64,000 nucleotides of DNA, taken from contig JAAYVD010000123.1 of assembly GCA_012517355.1 (NCBI GenBank), positions 108,154-172,153 on the forward strand, read 5' to 3'. Below are positions 49,865-60,200 of this stretch, one piece after another (positions within the stretch are counted from its first letter, which is position 1; the number at the start of each line of letters is the position of its first letter). The notes below the pieces were generated by a model. The model saw only the letters and a list, made by a program, of their open reading frames with translations. It was not told the DNA's origin and did no database searches. A program made the translations under genes and the position numbers. This DNA comes from Candidatus Rifleibacteriota bacterium. GTDB taxonomy: Bacteria > Muiribacteriota > Ozemobacteria > Ozemobacterales > Ozemobacteraceae.

Positions 49865-49921
49865 CTCCTGGGCGTGGCGCGTCACGGGTGTTACGCTTCT
49901 CCATCCGTGGCGGCCGGGGAA
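49865..49921 (+). repeat. Double-hairpin repeat, family 1, copy F (degenerate)
   Basis: Only the CTCCTGGGCGTGGCGCG start and CCATCCGTGGCGGCCGGGG end are clear; the first hairpin is eroded. Confidence 0.5.
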
Positions 49922-49957
49922 CCCTGCCGACCTCGGGCGGGTCATGACGCGGGTGCA

Positions 49958-50548
49958 TCATAACTGGAGCGGCCGGGCGCCGTCGGAGCCTTCCATCAGC
50001 CAAGTCGTGGTGGCAGAGGAAGCGTGGATGATACCGAACGCGAACCGGGGGTCGAGGAACTCGAACCGGTAGGTTTGACCATCCCCGGCCGGGCGGTAGA
50101 AGGGCCGGGCGGCCGGTCCGAACCAGAAGGGGTGGGTGAGGAGGAGCGGCGGCCGCTCCTGCAGGGCGAGGTCCTCCCACTGTTCGGGATATCGCCCCTG
50201 CGAGGACCGGTATGCCTCGAGCCGGGGCCGGGCCGCGTCGCAAAAGGCGATGGCGTTGCGGATGTCCTCACGGGCCAGGGGGGAGCCGAGGAAAAAGGCG
50301 AGGAGCGTGGACCAGGCGAGCCCCACCAGCAGAAAGCCGACGCCGACCAGCTTTCTGAAACGCGGCCAGGACAGCCAGACCGCGAGCTTCCGGGCGAGGG
50401 CCAGGGGGAACAGGAGAAGAGCACCCAGCGCCATGGCGGCGAGGGAGACCAGCAGTTGACCGGCACTGCCGCGGCCGATCAAGGCGAAGCCCAGGTTGAA
50501 GGCCACGACCCCGATGGTCAGGAACTTCCGGCGACTGACCGCTTGCAC
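49958..50548 (-). CDS. Small membrane protein with a pseudopilin-like C-terminus
   Basis: 196 aa from a GTG at 50548, chosen over an upstream ATG (50578) because GAGGAG lies eight bases before it. Two or three membrane helices occupy about 8-45 and 62-85. The soluble C-terminus (ARPRLEAYRSSQGRYPEQWEDL, then PFYRPAGDGQTYRFEFLDP) follows the pattern of exported pseudopilin-like domains: a helix ending in a Pro-Tyr turn, then strands. Function unknown. Confidence 0.65.
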   Translation of the reverse strand: MQAVSRRKFLTIGVVAFNLGFALIGRGSAGQLLVSLAAMALGALLLFPLALARKLAVWLSWPRFRKLVGVGFLLVGLAWSTLLAFFLGSPLAREDIRNAIAFCDAARPRLEAYRSSQGRYPEQWEDLALQERPPLLLTHPFWFGPAARPFYRPAGDGQTYRFEFLDPRFAFGIIHASSATTTWLMEGSDGARPLQL

Positions 50549-50791
50549 GCCTGTATCTCCTCTTGGGTGGGACGGCATCACGGCGGAGCCCCCCCCGCCA
50601 CGCCCATCCACCTTACCAGCCTCCCGCAGGAAATTCCACCACCACCGCCGCCGGCCACGTAATCCGCGATGGTCCGGAGGAAGGCACCCCGGGACGGTCG
50701 CCGGCAACCGCATCGCGGGCCGTCCAGGCCGTGCGTCTCATCGGCCAATGCAGGGTTCAGGTTGGCGTTTGCCCTGGGGTGGAGGGAATCC

Positions 50792-50820
50792 TTGTCGGGG
50801 TACCGGTCAGGCGGTATAGT
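50792..50820 (+). promoter_or_regulatory. Sigma-70 promoter of the glucose PTS operon
   Basis: TTGTCG (50792-50797) and TATAGT (50815-50820) are 17 bp apart, 39 bases before the ATG. A 6-bp hairpin (50825-50830 with 50839-50844) lies at the very start of the transcript, next to the ribosome binding site. The rest of the 311-bp gap 50549-50859 shows nothing else. Confidence 0.65.
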
Positions 50821-50859
50821 GACCGGAGATAACCACCCATCTCCCCGGGAGGTCTTTGC

Positions 50860-53475
50860 ATGGATTCGGTTTCCCCCTCCGGCTCCCTTTCCCTTCTCGC
50901 CCCGCTGTCCGGACTGATCGTCCCGCTCGAGCGGGTGCCCGACCCGGTGTTCGCCCAGAAACTGGTGGGCGACGGCCTGTCGATCGACCCGACCAGCCAG
51001 GACCTGTTGGCGCCGTGCGCGGGAACCGTGACCCAGATCCACGCGGCCGGACATGCCGTCACCGTGCAGACTCCCGGCGGGGTCGAGATCATGATGCACA
51101 TCGGTCTCGACACCGTGCATCTGAAGGGCGACGGGTTCACCTCCCGTGTGGCGGTCGGGGCAGCCGTCACCGCCGGACAGCCGCTGATCTCCTTCGACGC
51201 CGACCACCTCGCCCGGCGGGCCCGCAGCCTGCTGACCCAGGTCATCATCACCACCCCCGACCTGGTGACGGCCCTGCGCCCGGCGACGGGCCTCGTCACC
51301 GCCGGCCGCGACCCCTGCCTGGAGGTGACCCTGCGGGCCGCCGGTGCCGCGGCGTCGGCGCCGGAGGGCGGGGCCGCGGGCCCCGCCCTCACCTCGGAGG
51401 CGGTGGTGATCCCCAATCCCACCGGCCTGCATGCCCGGCCGGCGGCGGTGCTGGTCAACCTGGCCCGCCGGTTCAAGGCCGACGTGCGGCTGCGGCGGGG
51501 CGACGGGGTGGCCAACGCCAAGAGCGTGGTTTCCATCATGGGTCTCGATGTCCGGCAGGGCGACAAGGTCCACCTGGTGGCGCACGGCCCCGACGCGGCC
51601 GCCGCCCTGGCCCTGCTCCTGCCGCGCCTGCGCGAGGGTCTGGGCGACGAGGCGGGCGTGCCGGCCGCCGAAGGGAAGGGCCGGGTTCCTCCGCCTGCCG
51701 ACGGTTCGGCGACCGGGAGGAAGCCGGTGGCCGACATCACCGCCGACGTCCTGCCGCCCCCCGCCCCGGCGGCCGTGGCCGATCCCAACCTGCTGGTTGG
51801 CGTGGTCGCCTCACCCGGCCTCGCGGTCGGCCGCACCTTCCGGGTGCGCCATGCCGAGATCGCCGTCGAGGAACGGGGGGAGGATCCCGCCCGCGAGCGC
51901 GAGCGGCTGACCACCGCCCTGAACCAGGCCCGGGGCCAGCTGGCCGCCCTGCACGACCGGCTGCTGGCCGGGGCGGACGCCGGCAAGGCCGCCATCTTCG
52001 CGGCGCACCAGGAACTGCTGGAGGACCCCGACGTGCTCGACCTGGCCGAGAGCGCGATCGCCAAGGGCTGCAGCGCCGGGTTCGCCTGGAAGAAGGCGAT
52101 CGCCACCCAGGCCGATCGGCTGGCCGGGCTGAGCAACGAACTGCTGGCCGCGCGCGCCAACGACCTGCGCGACGTGGGCCGGCGGGTGCTGCAGGCGCTG
52201 ACCGGCACCGGCGACGCCCCCCGCGAGATCCCCGCCGGGACGATCCTGCTGGCCGAGGACCTCACCCCCTCCGACACCGCCACCCTCGACCGTACCCGCG
52301 TCCTGGGCTTCGCGACGGTGGGGGGCGGGGCCACCTCGCACGTGGCCATCCTGGCCCGGTCCCTGGACATTCCCGCCCTGGCGGGGGTCGAGCCCCGGGT
52401 GCTCGAGGTGCCCGACGGCACTCCCGTGATCCTCGACGCGCACCAGGGCCGGTTGCGCCTCCACCCGACCGACCCCGAGATGGTTCAGGTGCGGCAGCGG
52501 CAGGAGGCGCTCCAGGCGCGGAAGGCGGCCGACCTGCAGGCGGCCAAGGCCGGCGCCACCACCACCGACGGCCTGGAGGTCCAGGTCGTGGCGAACATCG
52601 GCGGCCTGGCCGACGCGCAGGAGGCGGTCCGCCTGGGCGCGGAAGGGGTCGGCCTGCTGCGTTCCGAGTTCCTGTTCCTCGAACGGGTCACTCCCCCCAC
52701 CGAGGACGAGCAGTACGAAAGCTACCGGGCCATGGCGGTCGCCCTCGGCCCCGAGCGGCCCCTGGTCATCCGCACGCTCGACGTGGGCGGCGACAAGCCG
52801 CTTGCCTACCTGCCGATCCCGCCGGAAGCCAATCCCTTCCTGGGCGTGCGGGGCCTGCGGGTCGGTCTCGACCGGCCCGACCTGCTGCGCACGCAACTGC
52901 GGGCCATCCTGCGCGCCTCGGTCGGCCACTGGGTGCAGGTGATGTTCCCCATGGTCGCCTCGGTGGCCGAGTGGCGGGCGGCGCGCGACCTGCTGAGGGA
53001 GGAGACGAAGAAGCTGGGGGTGTCGGCGGTGCCGGCCGGCATCATGGTCGAGGTGCCCGCGGCGGCGGTGCTGGCCGAGCGGTTCGCCGAGGAGGTCGAT
53101 TTCTTCTCGATCGGCACCAACGACCTGACCCAGTACACCCTGGCCATGGATCGCGGCCATCCCAAGCTGGCCGCCCAGGTCGACGGCTTGCACCCCGCGG
53201 TGCTGCACCTGATCGCGGTGACCGCGGCGGCGGGGAAGCGGCGGAAACGGCCGGTCAGCGTCTGCGGCGGTCTGGCCGGCGACCCGCAGGCGGTGCCGCT
53301 CCTGCTGGGCCTGGGGGTCGACAAGCTCAGCGTCAGCGTGCCGGCCATTCCCGGCATCAAGGCGCTCGTGCGGCGGCTGACGTTGTCCACCTGCCGGGCG
53401 CTCGCCGAACAGGCTCTCACCCTCTCCTCCCCCGCCCAGGTCCGCGACCTGGTGTCCCGCACCGTGGGCGCCTGA
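50860..53475 (+). CDS. PTS EIIA(Glc)-HPr-Enzyme I fusion
   Basis: 871 aa carrying the soluble phosphorelay of a sugar phosphotransferase system in one chain. EIIA(Glc) (1-150) has His65 and phospho-acceptor His80 ([16 protein letters not shown]). HPr (about 178-265) has PTGLHARPA with His191 and regulatory-type Ser222 (AKSVVSIMG). Enzyme I (about 310-871) has [12 protein letters not shown] with His494 and the PEP-binding barrel with [11 protein letters not shown]. The order resembles NagF/PtsA-type multiphosphoryl proteins. It should pass phosphate from PEP to the EIICB encoded 28 bp downstream. GGGAGG precedes the ATG. Alanine/proline linkers separate the domains. Confidence 0.95.
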   Translation: MDSVSPSGSLSLLAPLSGLIVPLERVPDPVFAQKLVGDGLSIDPTSQDLLAPCAGTVTQIHAAGHAVTVQTPGGVEIMMHIGLDTVHLKGDGFTSRVAVGAAVTAGQPLISFDADHLARRARSLLTQVIITTPDLVTALRPATGLVTAGRDPCLEVTLRAAGAAASAPEGGAAGPALTSEAVVIPNPTGLHARPAAVLVNLARRFKADVRLRRGDGVANAKSVVSIMGLDVRQGDKVHLVAHGPDAAAALALLLPRLREGLGDEAGVPAAEGKGRVPPPADGSATGRKPVADITADVLPPPAPAAVADPNLLVGVVASPGLAVGRTFRVRHAEIAVEERGEDPARERERLTTALNQARGQLAALHDRLLAGADAGKAAIFAAHQELLEDPDVLDLAESAIAKGCSAGFAWKKAIATQADRLAGLSNELLAARANDLRDVGRRVLQALTGTGDAPREIPAGTILLAEDLTPSDTATLDRTRVLGFATVGGGATSHVAILARSLDIPALAGVEPRVLEVPDGTPVILDAHQGRLRLHPTDPEMVQVRQRQEALQARKAADLQAAKAGATTTDGLEVQVVANIGGLADAQEAVRLGAEGVGLLRSEFLFLERVTPPTEDEQYESYRAMAVALGPERPLVIRTLDVGGDKPLAYLPIPPEANPFLGVRGLRVGLDRPDLLRTQLRAILRASVGHWVQVMFPMVASVAEWRAARDLLREETKKLGVSAVPAGIMVEVPAAAVLAERFAEEVDFFSIGTNDLTQYTLAMDRGHPKLAAQVDGLHPAVLHLIAVTAAAGKRRKRPVSVCGGLAGDPQAVPLLLGLGVDKLSVSVPAIPGIKALVRRLTLSTCRALAEQALTLSSPAQVRDLVSRTVGA

Positions 53476-53503
53476 GCGCCCGGTCCCGACAAGGAGAACC
53501 GAC

Positions 53504-55288
53504 ATGTCCCTCTGGCAGAACACCTTCGCCCTGCTGCAGAAGATCGGCAAATCGCTGATGCTCCCCGTCTCCGTCCTGCCCGTCGCCGGCATCCTGCTCG
53601 GCGTGGGCAGCGCCAATTTCGGCTGGATGAACCCCACCGTGTCCAAGGTCATGGCCCAGGCGGGCGGCGCCGTCTTCGGCAACCTCGCGCTGATCTTCGC
53701 CATCGGGGTCTGCCTCGGCCTCACCAACAACGACGGCGTGGCGGCCCTCGCCGGCACCGTCGGGTTCGCCGTGATGGTCTCGACGATGGGGGTCATGGCC
53801 GAATGGCGTCACCTGGAAACCCGGCCGGTGATGGGCGTCAACACCATCGAGACCGGGGTCTTCGGCGGCATCGTCATCGGGTGCGTGGCGGCCTGGCTGT
53901 TCAACCGGTTCTACAAGGTGCAGCTGCCCGCCTATCTCGGGTTCTTCGCGGGCAAGCGGCTGGTGCCGATCCTGACCGCCTTCGCCGCCGTCGCCCTGGG
54001 CATCGTGCTCAGCTTCGTCTGGCCCCCCATCGGGGCCCTGATCAAGGGGTTCTCCAAGTGGGCCTCGACCGGCCAGCCCGAGATGGCCTTCGGCCTCTAC
54101 GGCCTCATCGAACGGTCCCTGATCCCCTTCGGGTTGCATCACATCTGGAACGTGCCCTTCTTCTTCGAGGTCGGGGAATACGTCAAGCCGGGCACCACCG
54201 AGGTGATCCACGGCGAGATCCACCGCTTCCTGGCCGGCGACCCGACCGCCGGGAACCTGGCCGGCGGCTACCTGTTCAAGATGTGGGGCCTGCCCGCCGC
54301 CGCCCTGGCCATGGCCGCCTGTGCCAAACCCGCTCAGAAGGCCCGCGTCACCGGGATCATGGCCTCGGCCGCGCTCACCTCGTTTTTGACCGGCATCACG
54401 GAGCCGATCGAGTTCTCCTTCCTGTTCGTCGCCCCGGTGCTCTACGCGCTGCACGCCGTCATGGCCGCGGTGGCCTTCCCCACCTGCATCCTGCTCGGCA
54501 TCAAGCACGGCACCACTTTCTCGCACGGCCTGATCGACTACCTGGTGCTCTACCAGCAGGCGTCGCGGCCCCTGTGGTTCCTGGTCATCGGCCCCCTGTG
54601 GGCCCTGTTGTACTTCGTGGTGTTCCGCGAGGCCATCCTCCGGCTCGATCTGAAGACCCCCGGCCGCGAGGACGAGGAGGTCGCCGCCGAGGGCGCCCAC
54701 GACGCCATCGCCCACGACTTCGCCCGCCAGCTGGTGCTGGGCTTCGGCGGCAAGAGCAACATCAAGTCCCTCGACGCCTGCATCACCCGCCTGCGGGTCG
54801 AGCTGCACGACATCGGCAAGGCCAACGCCGACCGCCTCAAGGCCTTGGGCGCCGCCGGCGTCGTGGTGGTCGGCAACGGCGTGCAGGCCATCTTCGGCAC
54901 CCGCTCCGACAACCTCAAGACCGACATGGAGGAATACCTGCAGACCGCCGGCGCCGATGCCGAGCTGAGTCCGGCGGAACTGCCCCATGCCGGTCCCTCC
55001 CACCCGCCGTCCGGGCTGGTGGCCCAGGAGACCGATCCCGAGGCGCCCGCCCGGGCGCGGGCCTTCATCGAGGCCCTGGGCGGCAAGGCCAACGTCCGGC
55101 AGGTCGAGGCGGTCGCTCTGACACGGCTGCGCATCGAGGTCGCTGACCCGGCGGCGGTGCGGGAGGAGGCCCTGCGGGCGGCCGGGGTGCCGGCCCTGAT
55201 GCGGCCGCGCGACGGCCTCCTGCACCTGGTGGTCGGCCTGGCCGCCGACCAGTACGCGCTGGAGATGAAGGCCGTCCTGGCCCGCTAG
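53504..55288 (+). CDS. ptsG: Glucose-type PTS EIICB transporter with an extra EIIB-like domain
   Basis: 594 aa. The EIIC part (1-385) closely follows E. coli Pts[55 protein letters not shown] and [10 protein letters not shown]. The EIIB domain (about 400-480) has phospho-acceptor Cys426 in [11 protein letters not shown] second EIIB-like domain (about 515-594) follows a Pro-rich linker; its equivalent reads EAVALTRLR, with Ala538 in place of Cys, so it cannot be phosphorylated there. Glucose specificity is inferred from PtsG likeness. AAGGAG precedes the ATG and the gene is in an operon with the EIIA-HPr-EI fusion. Confidence 0.93.
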   Translation: MSLWQNTFALLQKIGKSLMLPVSVLPVAGILLGVGSANFGWMNPTVSKVMAQAGGAVFGNLALIFAIGVCLGLTNNDGVAALAGTVGFAVMVSTMGVMAEWRHLETRPVMGVNTIETGVFGGIVIGCVAAWLFNRFYKVQLPAYLGFFAGKRLVPILTAFAAVALGIVLSFVWPPIGALIKGFSKWASTGQPEMAFGLYGLIERSLIPFGLHHIWNVPFFFEVGEYVKPGTTEVIHGEIHRFLAGDPTAGNLAGGYLFKMWGLPAAALAMAACAKPAQKARVTGIMASAALTSFLTGITEPIEFSFLFVAPVLYALHAVMAAVAFPTCILLGIKHGTTFSHGLIDYLVLYQQASRPLWFLVIGPLWALLYFVVFREAILRLDLKTPGREDEEVAAEGAHDAIAHDFARQLVLGFGGKSNIKSLDACITRLRVELHDIGKANADRLKALGAAGVVVVGNGVQAIFGTRSDNLKTDMEEYLQTAGADAELSPAELPHAGPSHPPSGLVAQETDPEAPARARAFIEALGGKANVRQVEAVALTRLRIEVADPAAVREEALRAAGVPALMRPRDGLLHLVVGLAADQYALEMKAVLAR

Positions 55289-55402
55289 TCCTCCGTCACG
55301 GGTGTCTTTTTGGGGAGATCCCCGCGGGATCCCCTTGCCGGCCGAATGAGCACGGCATGGCCCACCCACAGCCTCGCCAGTGACGGGGGACCAGGCCTTC
55401 GG

Positions 55403-56800
55403 TCAGAACCCGTTGGCGCGGGCCACGTCGCGATACCAGGACGCGCTGTCTTTCGGCAGCCGGCGCAGGGTGGCGCGGTCGACGTGGAAGAGGCCGTAGC
55501 GTTTGCGGTAGCCGTTGCTCCAGGAGAAGTTGTCGAGCAGCGACCACAGGTAATAGCCGCGCACCGGCACGCCCTCGCCGATGGCGCGGTGGACGGCGGC
55601 CAGGTGCCCGCGGACGAAGGCGATGCGTTCCGGGTCGTGGACCTCTCCGTCGACCAGGCGGTCGGCCAGGCCAATGCCGTTCTCGGTGACGTAGAGGGGA
55701 AGGGCCGGCGCCTGCGTGTGAACATTTTTCAGCAAAAGGTACAAGCCATCAGGAAAGATCTCCCAGCCCCAGTCCGTGTAACGGCCTGCCGGGTTCCGCA
55801 CCGAACGGAAGCGGCCGGCGAGGGCGAGCGCACAGTCTTCGCCGCGGGCGCCCGAGGTGTTCAGGTGGTAGGCGGTTGCCGTGGCGTCGGCCGCCACGTG
55901 GGTGGGGTAGTAGTAGTTGACGCCCAGGAAATCGGGCCGGCCGGCGGGGGAGGTGGCGCGAGCGGTCTCGTCGGGGGAGGGGGCGATGCCGAAGTCCCGG
56001 CAGAGGGCCAGGCCCTCGTCCGGAAAGGCGCCGTGCAGGACCGGGTCGCTGAACCAGCGGTTGAGGATGGCGTCGGCCAGCCGGGCGGCGGCGACGTCTT
56101 CCGGCCGTTCGGTGGCTGGCAGGACGGGCGAGAGGTTGAGCACGATGCCGATGGCGCCGGGAATGCCGCTCTGACGGAAGGTCTGCACGGCCCCGGCGTG
56201 CGCCGCCAGCAGGGCGGTCGACACGCGCGCCGCCGCGGCGGGGTCCCGGCGGCCGGGCGGGTGCAGGCCGGTCAGCCAGCCGTGGAGGGTCATCCAGGAC
56301 GGCTCGTTGAGGGTGGACCAGCGGCGCACCCGGTCGCCGAACAGGCGGTAACACGTTTCCGCATACTGTACAAACGCCCTGACGGTCGCGGGGTTCTCCC
56401 AGCCGCCCCGGTCGGCGAGGGCCTGCGGCAGGTCCCAATGGAAGAGGGTGACGTTGGGCTCGATGCCGGCGGCGGTCAGGGCGTCGAACAGGCGGTGATA
56501 GAAGGCGGCCCCGGGCTCGTTGAGGGGGCCGTCCCCCTGTGGGAACAGCCGGGGCCAGGCGATCGACAGCCGGTAGCCGGTCAGGCCGAACTCCCGCATC
56601 AGGCGAACGTCTTCGGCGAACCGGTGATAATGGTCGCAGGCGACGGCCGGGGTGGCTCCGCCGAAGACGCGCCCGGGCCGCTCGCGGAGAAAGACCTCCC
56701 AGACCGACGGCCCGCGGCCGTCCTCGTCCAGGGCGCCCTCGACCTGCAAGGCGGCCGTGGCCGCCCCCCACACGAATCCCTCCGGAAACCGGCATTCCAT
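55403..56800 (-). CDS. GH1 beta-glucosidase
   Basis: 465 aa. Starts with FPEGFVWGAATAALQVEGA, the GH1 N-terminal signature. The acid/base is Glu166 in TLNEP and the nucleophile is Glu373 in YVTENG. No signal peptide, so it acts on cytoplasmic beta-glucosides. Trp at the WSLLDNFSW region favours plain beta-glucosides over 6-phospho-glucosides, though this is not decisive. The ATG at 56800 is preferred to 56803 for spacing to the GGGAGGGG ribosome binding site. It is convergent with the glucose PTS operon, which fits use of disaccharides and glucose together. Confidence 0.93.
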   Translation of the reverse strand: MECRFPEGFVWGAATAALQVEGALDEDGRGPSVWEVFLRERPGRVFGGATPAVACDHYHRFAEDVRLMREFGLTGYRLSIAWPRLFPQGDGPLNEPGAAFYHRLFDALTAAGIEPNVTLFHWDLPQALADRGGWENPATVRAFVQYAETCYRLFGDRVRRWSTLNEPSWMTLHGWLTGLHPPGRRDPAAAARVSTALLAAHAGAVQTFRQSGIPGAIGIVLNLSPVLPATERPEDVAAARLADAILNRWFSDPVLHGAFPDEGLALCRDFGIAPSPDETARATSPAGRPDFLGVNYYYPTHVAADATATAYHLNTSGARGEDCALALAGRFRSVRNPAGRYTDWGWEIFPDGLYLLLKNVHTQAPALPLYVTENGIGLADRLVDGEVHDPERIAFVRGHLAAVHRAIGEGVPVRGYYLWSLLDNFSWSNGYRKRYGLFHVDRATLRRLPKDSASWYRDVARANGF

Positions 56801-56968
56801 CATTTCCCCTCCCGGCTCAGCCTCAGGACACCCGGCGCATCCTCCTGCCACGATACCACTGAACGGCCTCGCAAGATCACGGCGGCGGCCCCCATGAAGG
56901 GCAAACGCCACACGGAAACCTGGATTGGCGGAAGAGACGCCCGGTCCGGCGGGGCGGCGAAGCGGGTG

Positions 56969-57005
56969 GTCTGCCGGCCGAACGCGCAGCCTCCGGCCGG
57001 CAGAC
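56969..57005. other. Perfect 12-bp inverted repeat
   Basis: 56969-56980 pairs exactly with 56994-57005 across a 13-base loop. No T run. It sits in the 407-bp gap between the GH1 gene and the giant cyclase, which also holds repeat copy E and no gene. Confidence 0.6.
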
Positions 57006-57101
57006 AGACGGGGCCCAGGGGCCTGTGCCCCTGGCGAGGTGGTCGGGAGGAGCGGAGCTCCTCCTGCTCTGTGCGCGTTTCCAAAGGTCGCGTTCGCCCG
57101 G

Positions 57102-57160
57102 GGCCCCTCGGCGGCGCGCGAAACGGAGGTTTCGCGCCGCCATCCGTGGCGGCCAGGGGC
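57102..57160 (+). repeat. Double-hairpin repeat, family 1, copy E
   Basis: A GCGCGCGAAAC/GTTTCGCGC hairpin followed by CCGCCATCCGTGGCGG, framed by GGCCCCT and AGGGGC. One of the best-preserved copies; it lies 48 bases past the stop of the giant cyclase gene. Confidence 0.8.
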
Positions 57161-57207
57161 GAGGCCCGGCGGGCGGTCCGGTCCGGCCGGCGTCCAGGGG
57201 CCGGGGG

Positions 57208-60200
57208 TCAGCCGCGATACAGCGCAACTTCGCGGCTCTTGCCCTTGATCGGGGCGGCGGGCAGGCGCTCCAGGCCGGCGGGGTCGAGGTCGGCGACACC
57301 CTGGTCGACCAGGATCCCGCCCTCCGGTTCCTTCGCGGCCAGGTCGGCCAGACGGGAGGCCAGGTTGACGGTGTCGCCGATGACCGTGAACTCGAGCCGC
57401 ACCGTCGGGGCGCCCAGGATGCCCACCAACACGGGGCCGGCGGTGATGCCCACCCCGAGGGCGCGACCCAGGCCATCGGTCGCGGCAGCAGCCGCCCGGG
57501 CCCGGACCATCTCCGTCGCCGCCGCCCGGGCTGCCCGTGCGGCTCCAGCCAGGCCGTCGCCGCCGGCGTCCCCGTGGAAGACGGCGAGGATCTTGTCGCC
57601 GATGAACTTGTCGATCTCCCCCCCATGGCTTCGCACCAGGTGGGACATGGCCTGCAGGTGGGCGTTCAGGACCTCGACCACCCGGCGGGGATCGTCGCGG
57701 CCGAGGACATCCTTGAACCCGGGGACCGTGGCGAACAGGATCACCGCCCGGCGGGCCTCGCCGGCCCGTGCGGCGGCCTCCCGGGCGGGGTCGTGCGCCA
57801 CCGCCCGCAGGGCTTCGGGCACGAACCGGCCGAGGAGGCGGCCTTCCCGGGCTTCGCGCACCACCTGGTTGAAGGCCCTGGCCAGCACCCCGAACTCGTG
57901 GGTCCAGTCGGCCGGCAGGCTGACGGTGAAGTCCCCGTCGGTCACGGCCCGGCAGGCACCGTCCACCCGTTCCATCGGTTCGAGGTAGCGGCGGGCGGTC
58001 AGGCGGGCCAGGAGCACGACCAGTCCTGCCAGGACGAGCAGGAACAGGCGTTGCCAGGTGATCTGCCATGCGGTCTCCCCGAGGGCGCGGTCGAGAGACA
58101 GGCGGCCCTGGAACCGCCAGATGGCCATCGTCCGGCCGGGAGCGGAACGGACCAGCTGCAGGCCGCCGGGAGCCCGGCGGGTGATCCCCGCGGGTTCCTC
58201 GGTCCAGGCCACGAGTTCGTTGAGGCGGGCGGCCCAGGGCGCGAGGGGCCGGGTGGCGAACGGGGTGCGGCCGGGCCATCCCCTTCCCCCGCACTCGAAC
58301 TGGTAAAAGGGCGGAACCAGGACCAGGCCGGGGAGGTCTTCCGGGCTGACGTCGATGTCCAGGTCGGGGTCCCTCCAGCGGGGAGGCAGGTTGGCCAGGG
58401 ACTGGAAATGGTGCCGCTCCAGGTTGGGGATCCGCCACATGAGGTAGAGGTTCCTCGGTTGGGAGGCCGGGCCGAAGAGGAGCGTGCGGAAGGCCGACTC
58501 GGACCGCGTACTTCCCAACATCCAGTTGTCGAGGGCCGAAGGCCTCTGGAAGTGCATGGCCAGGCCTTCCTGGCCGAGAACCGAGCCCAACGTCAGCCGG
58601 AGTTCCTCGAGTTCCGTCTCCACCAACAGGTCCGACCCCTTCCCCTTTCCCTTCCCCTTGACATCGCCTGCCGACCCCGGCCAGAGGGTGGAATCGAGGA
58701 ACCGTCCCAGGAGGTTCTTGATGCCGTTTTCGGAGTGGTCCTTCTGGTCAGGGTTCTTGGCAACCTCGACCGGGGGCAGGCCCGGGCCGGACAGGCCGAA
58801 ATTGTTCAGATTGATGCCGAGGCGGATGGCGCGTTCGGCCATCCGGCCCAGTTCCCGGATCACCCGCGGATCGTTTCTCCGCCAGGTGGAAAGGGTCCGG
58901 AGGGGTGACCGTTCCGCCATTCCCGCCAGGATCTGGTGGGCGTACCCGCGCCAGAGGGAAAACCCCTGGTCGAAGGCGTCGATGGCCCGGGCCAGGCGGT
59001 GGCGACCCTCGGCCTCCAGGCGTGCCTCCGCCTCGATCCTGGCCCGCTCCATGACCATGATCCCCATCAGGGCCGGGGGGGCCAGGACGGTCAGGAAGGT
59101 CAGGACGAGGCCCAGCCGCAGGGTGGGGCGGGTTCCCCAGGCCCACCACCAACCGAACCAGCACCAGCCCGCGGTGGCCGCGGCGAAGACCCCCCACCAG
59201 CGCCCGGCCGCGTCCTGGCCGCAGGGCATGGCCAGCACCAGCCGTCCCAGGCCCGGCCAGAACCGGCGGGGGGAGCTCTTCCAGACCAGCCAGTCACCGA
59301 ATCGCCGGGGCCCGGAGAAGTCCAGGGAAAGGGCCGAGCGAAGGGGTTCCGCGGCGAAGGAGGGGTCGGCCCAATCGGTGGCCGCAAACGGAGGGGGGGC
59401 GTCCCCGGCCGCGCTCGTGGGGCCCGCCGCAGGAACCAGCGCCAGTTTCAGCCCGTGGCGGGCGGCCTCCTGCCGCCGCCGGTCGACCACCCCCACGAAC
59501 CAGGCCCGGTCTGGTCGGACGGCCACGTGCAGGGTTCCCCGCAGGTCTTCCTGGAACCGACGGACCGCCCGGCGGTCGCCGGGGGCCCGGCGGTCGGCTT
59601 CCACCCAGCCCCGGAACGTCGAGCGATCGAACGGCAGGCCGGAGCGGAGTTCCTGCCGGAAGACGGGGCGGAACGTGTGGATCCGGTGCACCCCGGTCAC
59701 CGCCGAGGGAAGGACCTGGTACATCGAGGACGGAAAGAACCTGGTCCGGTCCATCTGCGTCTGTTCGGCGGGGAAGAAGGTTGACCGGAGGTATCTTTCA
59801 TACCGGATGTCCCGGACCGGGGCCATGCCCGTGAGATAGCGGTAGACCGCGTGTTTGGCCGTCAGGGCGAACAGGGGGAGGGGTCCCAGGTTCCCCTCGG
59901 GGAACCCGTTCCGGGCGATGGGGACGATGCCGTCTGGGGAGAGCAGCAGGCCGGTGTGTTTCCAGGGCCTGGTTCCCGAAGCGAAGGAAGGCGTGGGGCG
60001 GCCCGGATCCCAGATCAATTCATCCGGGTCCTCGGTGGCGAGGAGCAGCTGGACGGTGGTGGTGCCAGGCCAGGGAAACCCGGCGATGGCCCATTCCAGG
60101 CTCGCCGCCGCGCTGCCGAGGCCGGTGATCCGCCGGGAGAAGCCCGCCGCGAAGCGCTGGAGATTCCGGGTGGAGGCGGCCTCCTGGCCCCCGGTCGGCG

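Noticed and set aside
55289..55402. Terminator between ptsG and the GH1 gene
   Set aside because: An imperfect GGGGAGATCC/GGATCCCC stem is visible but with a bulge and no T run.
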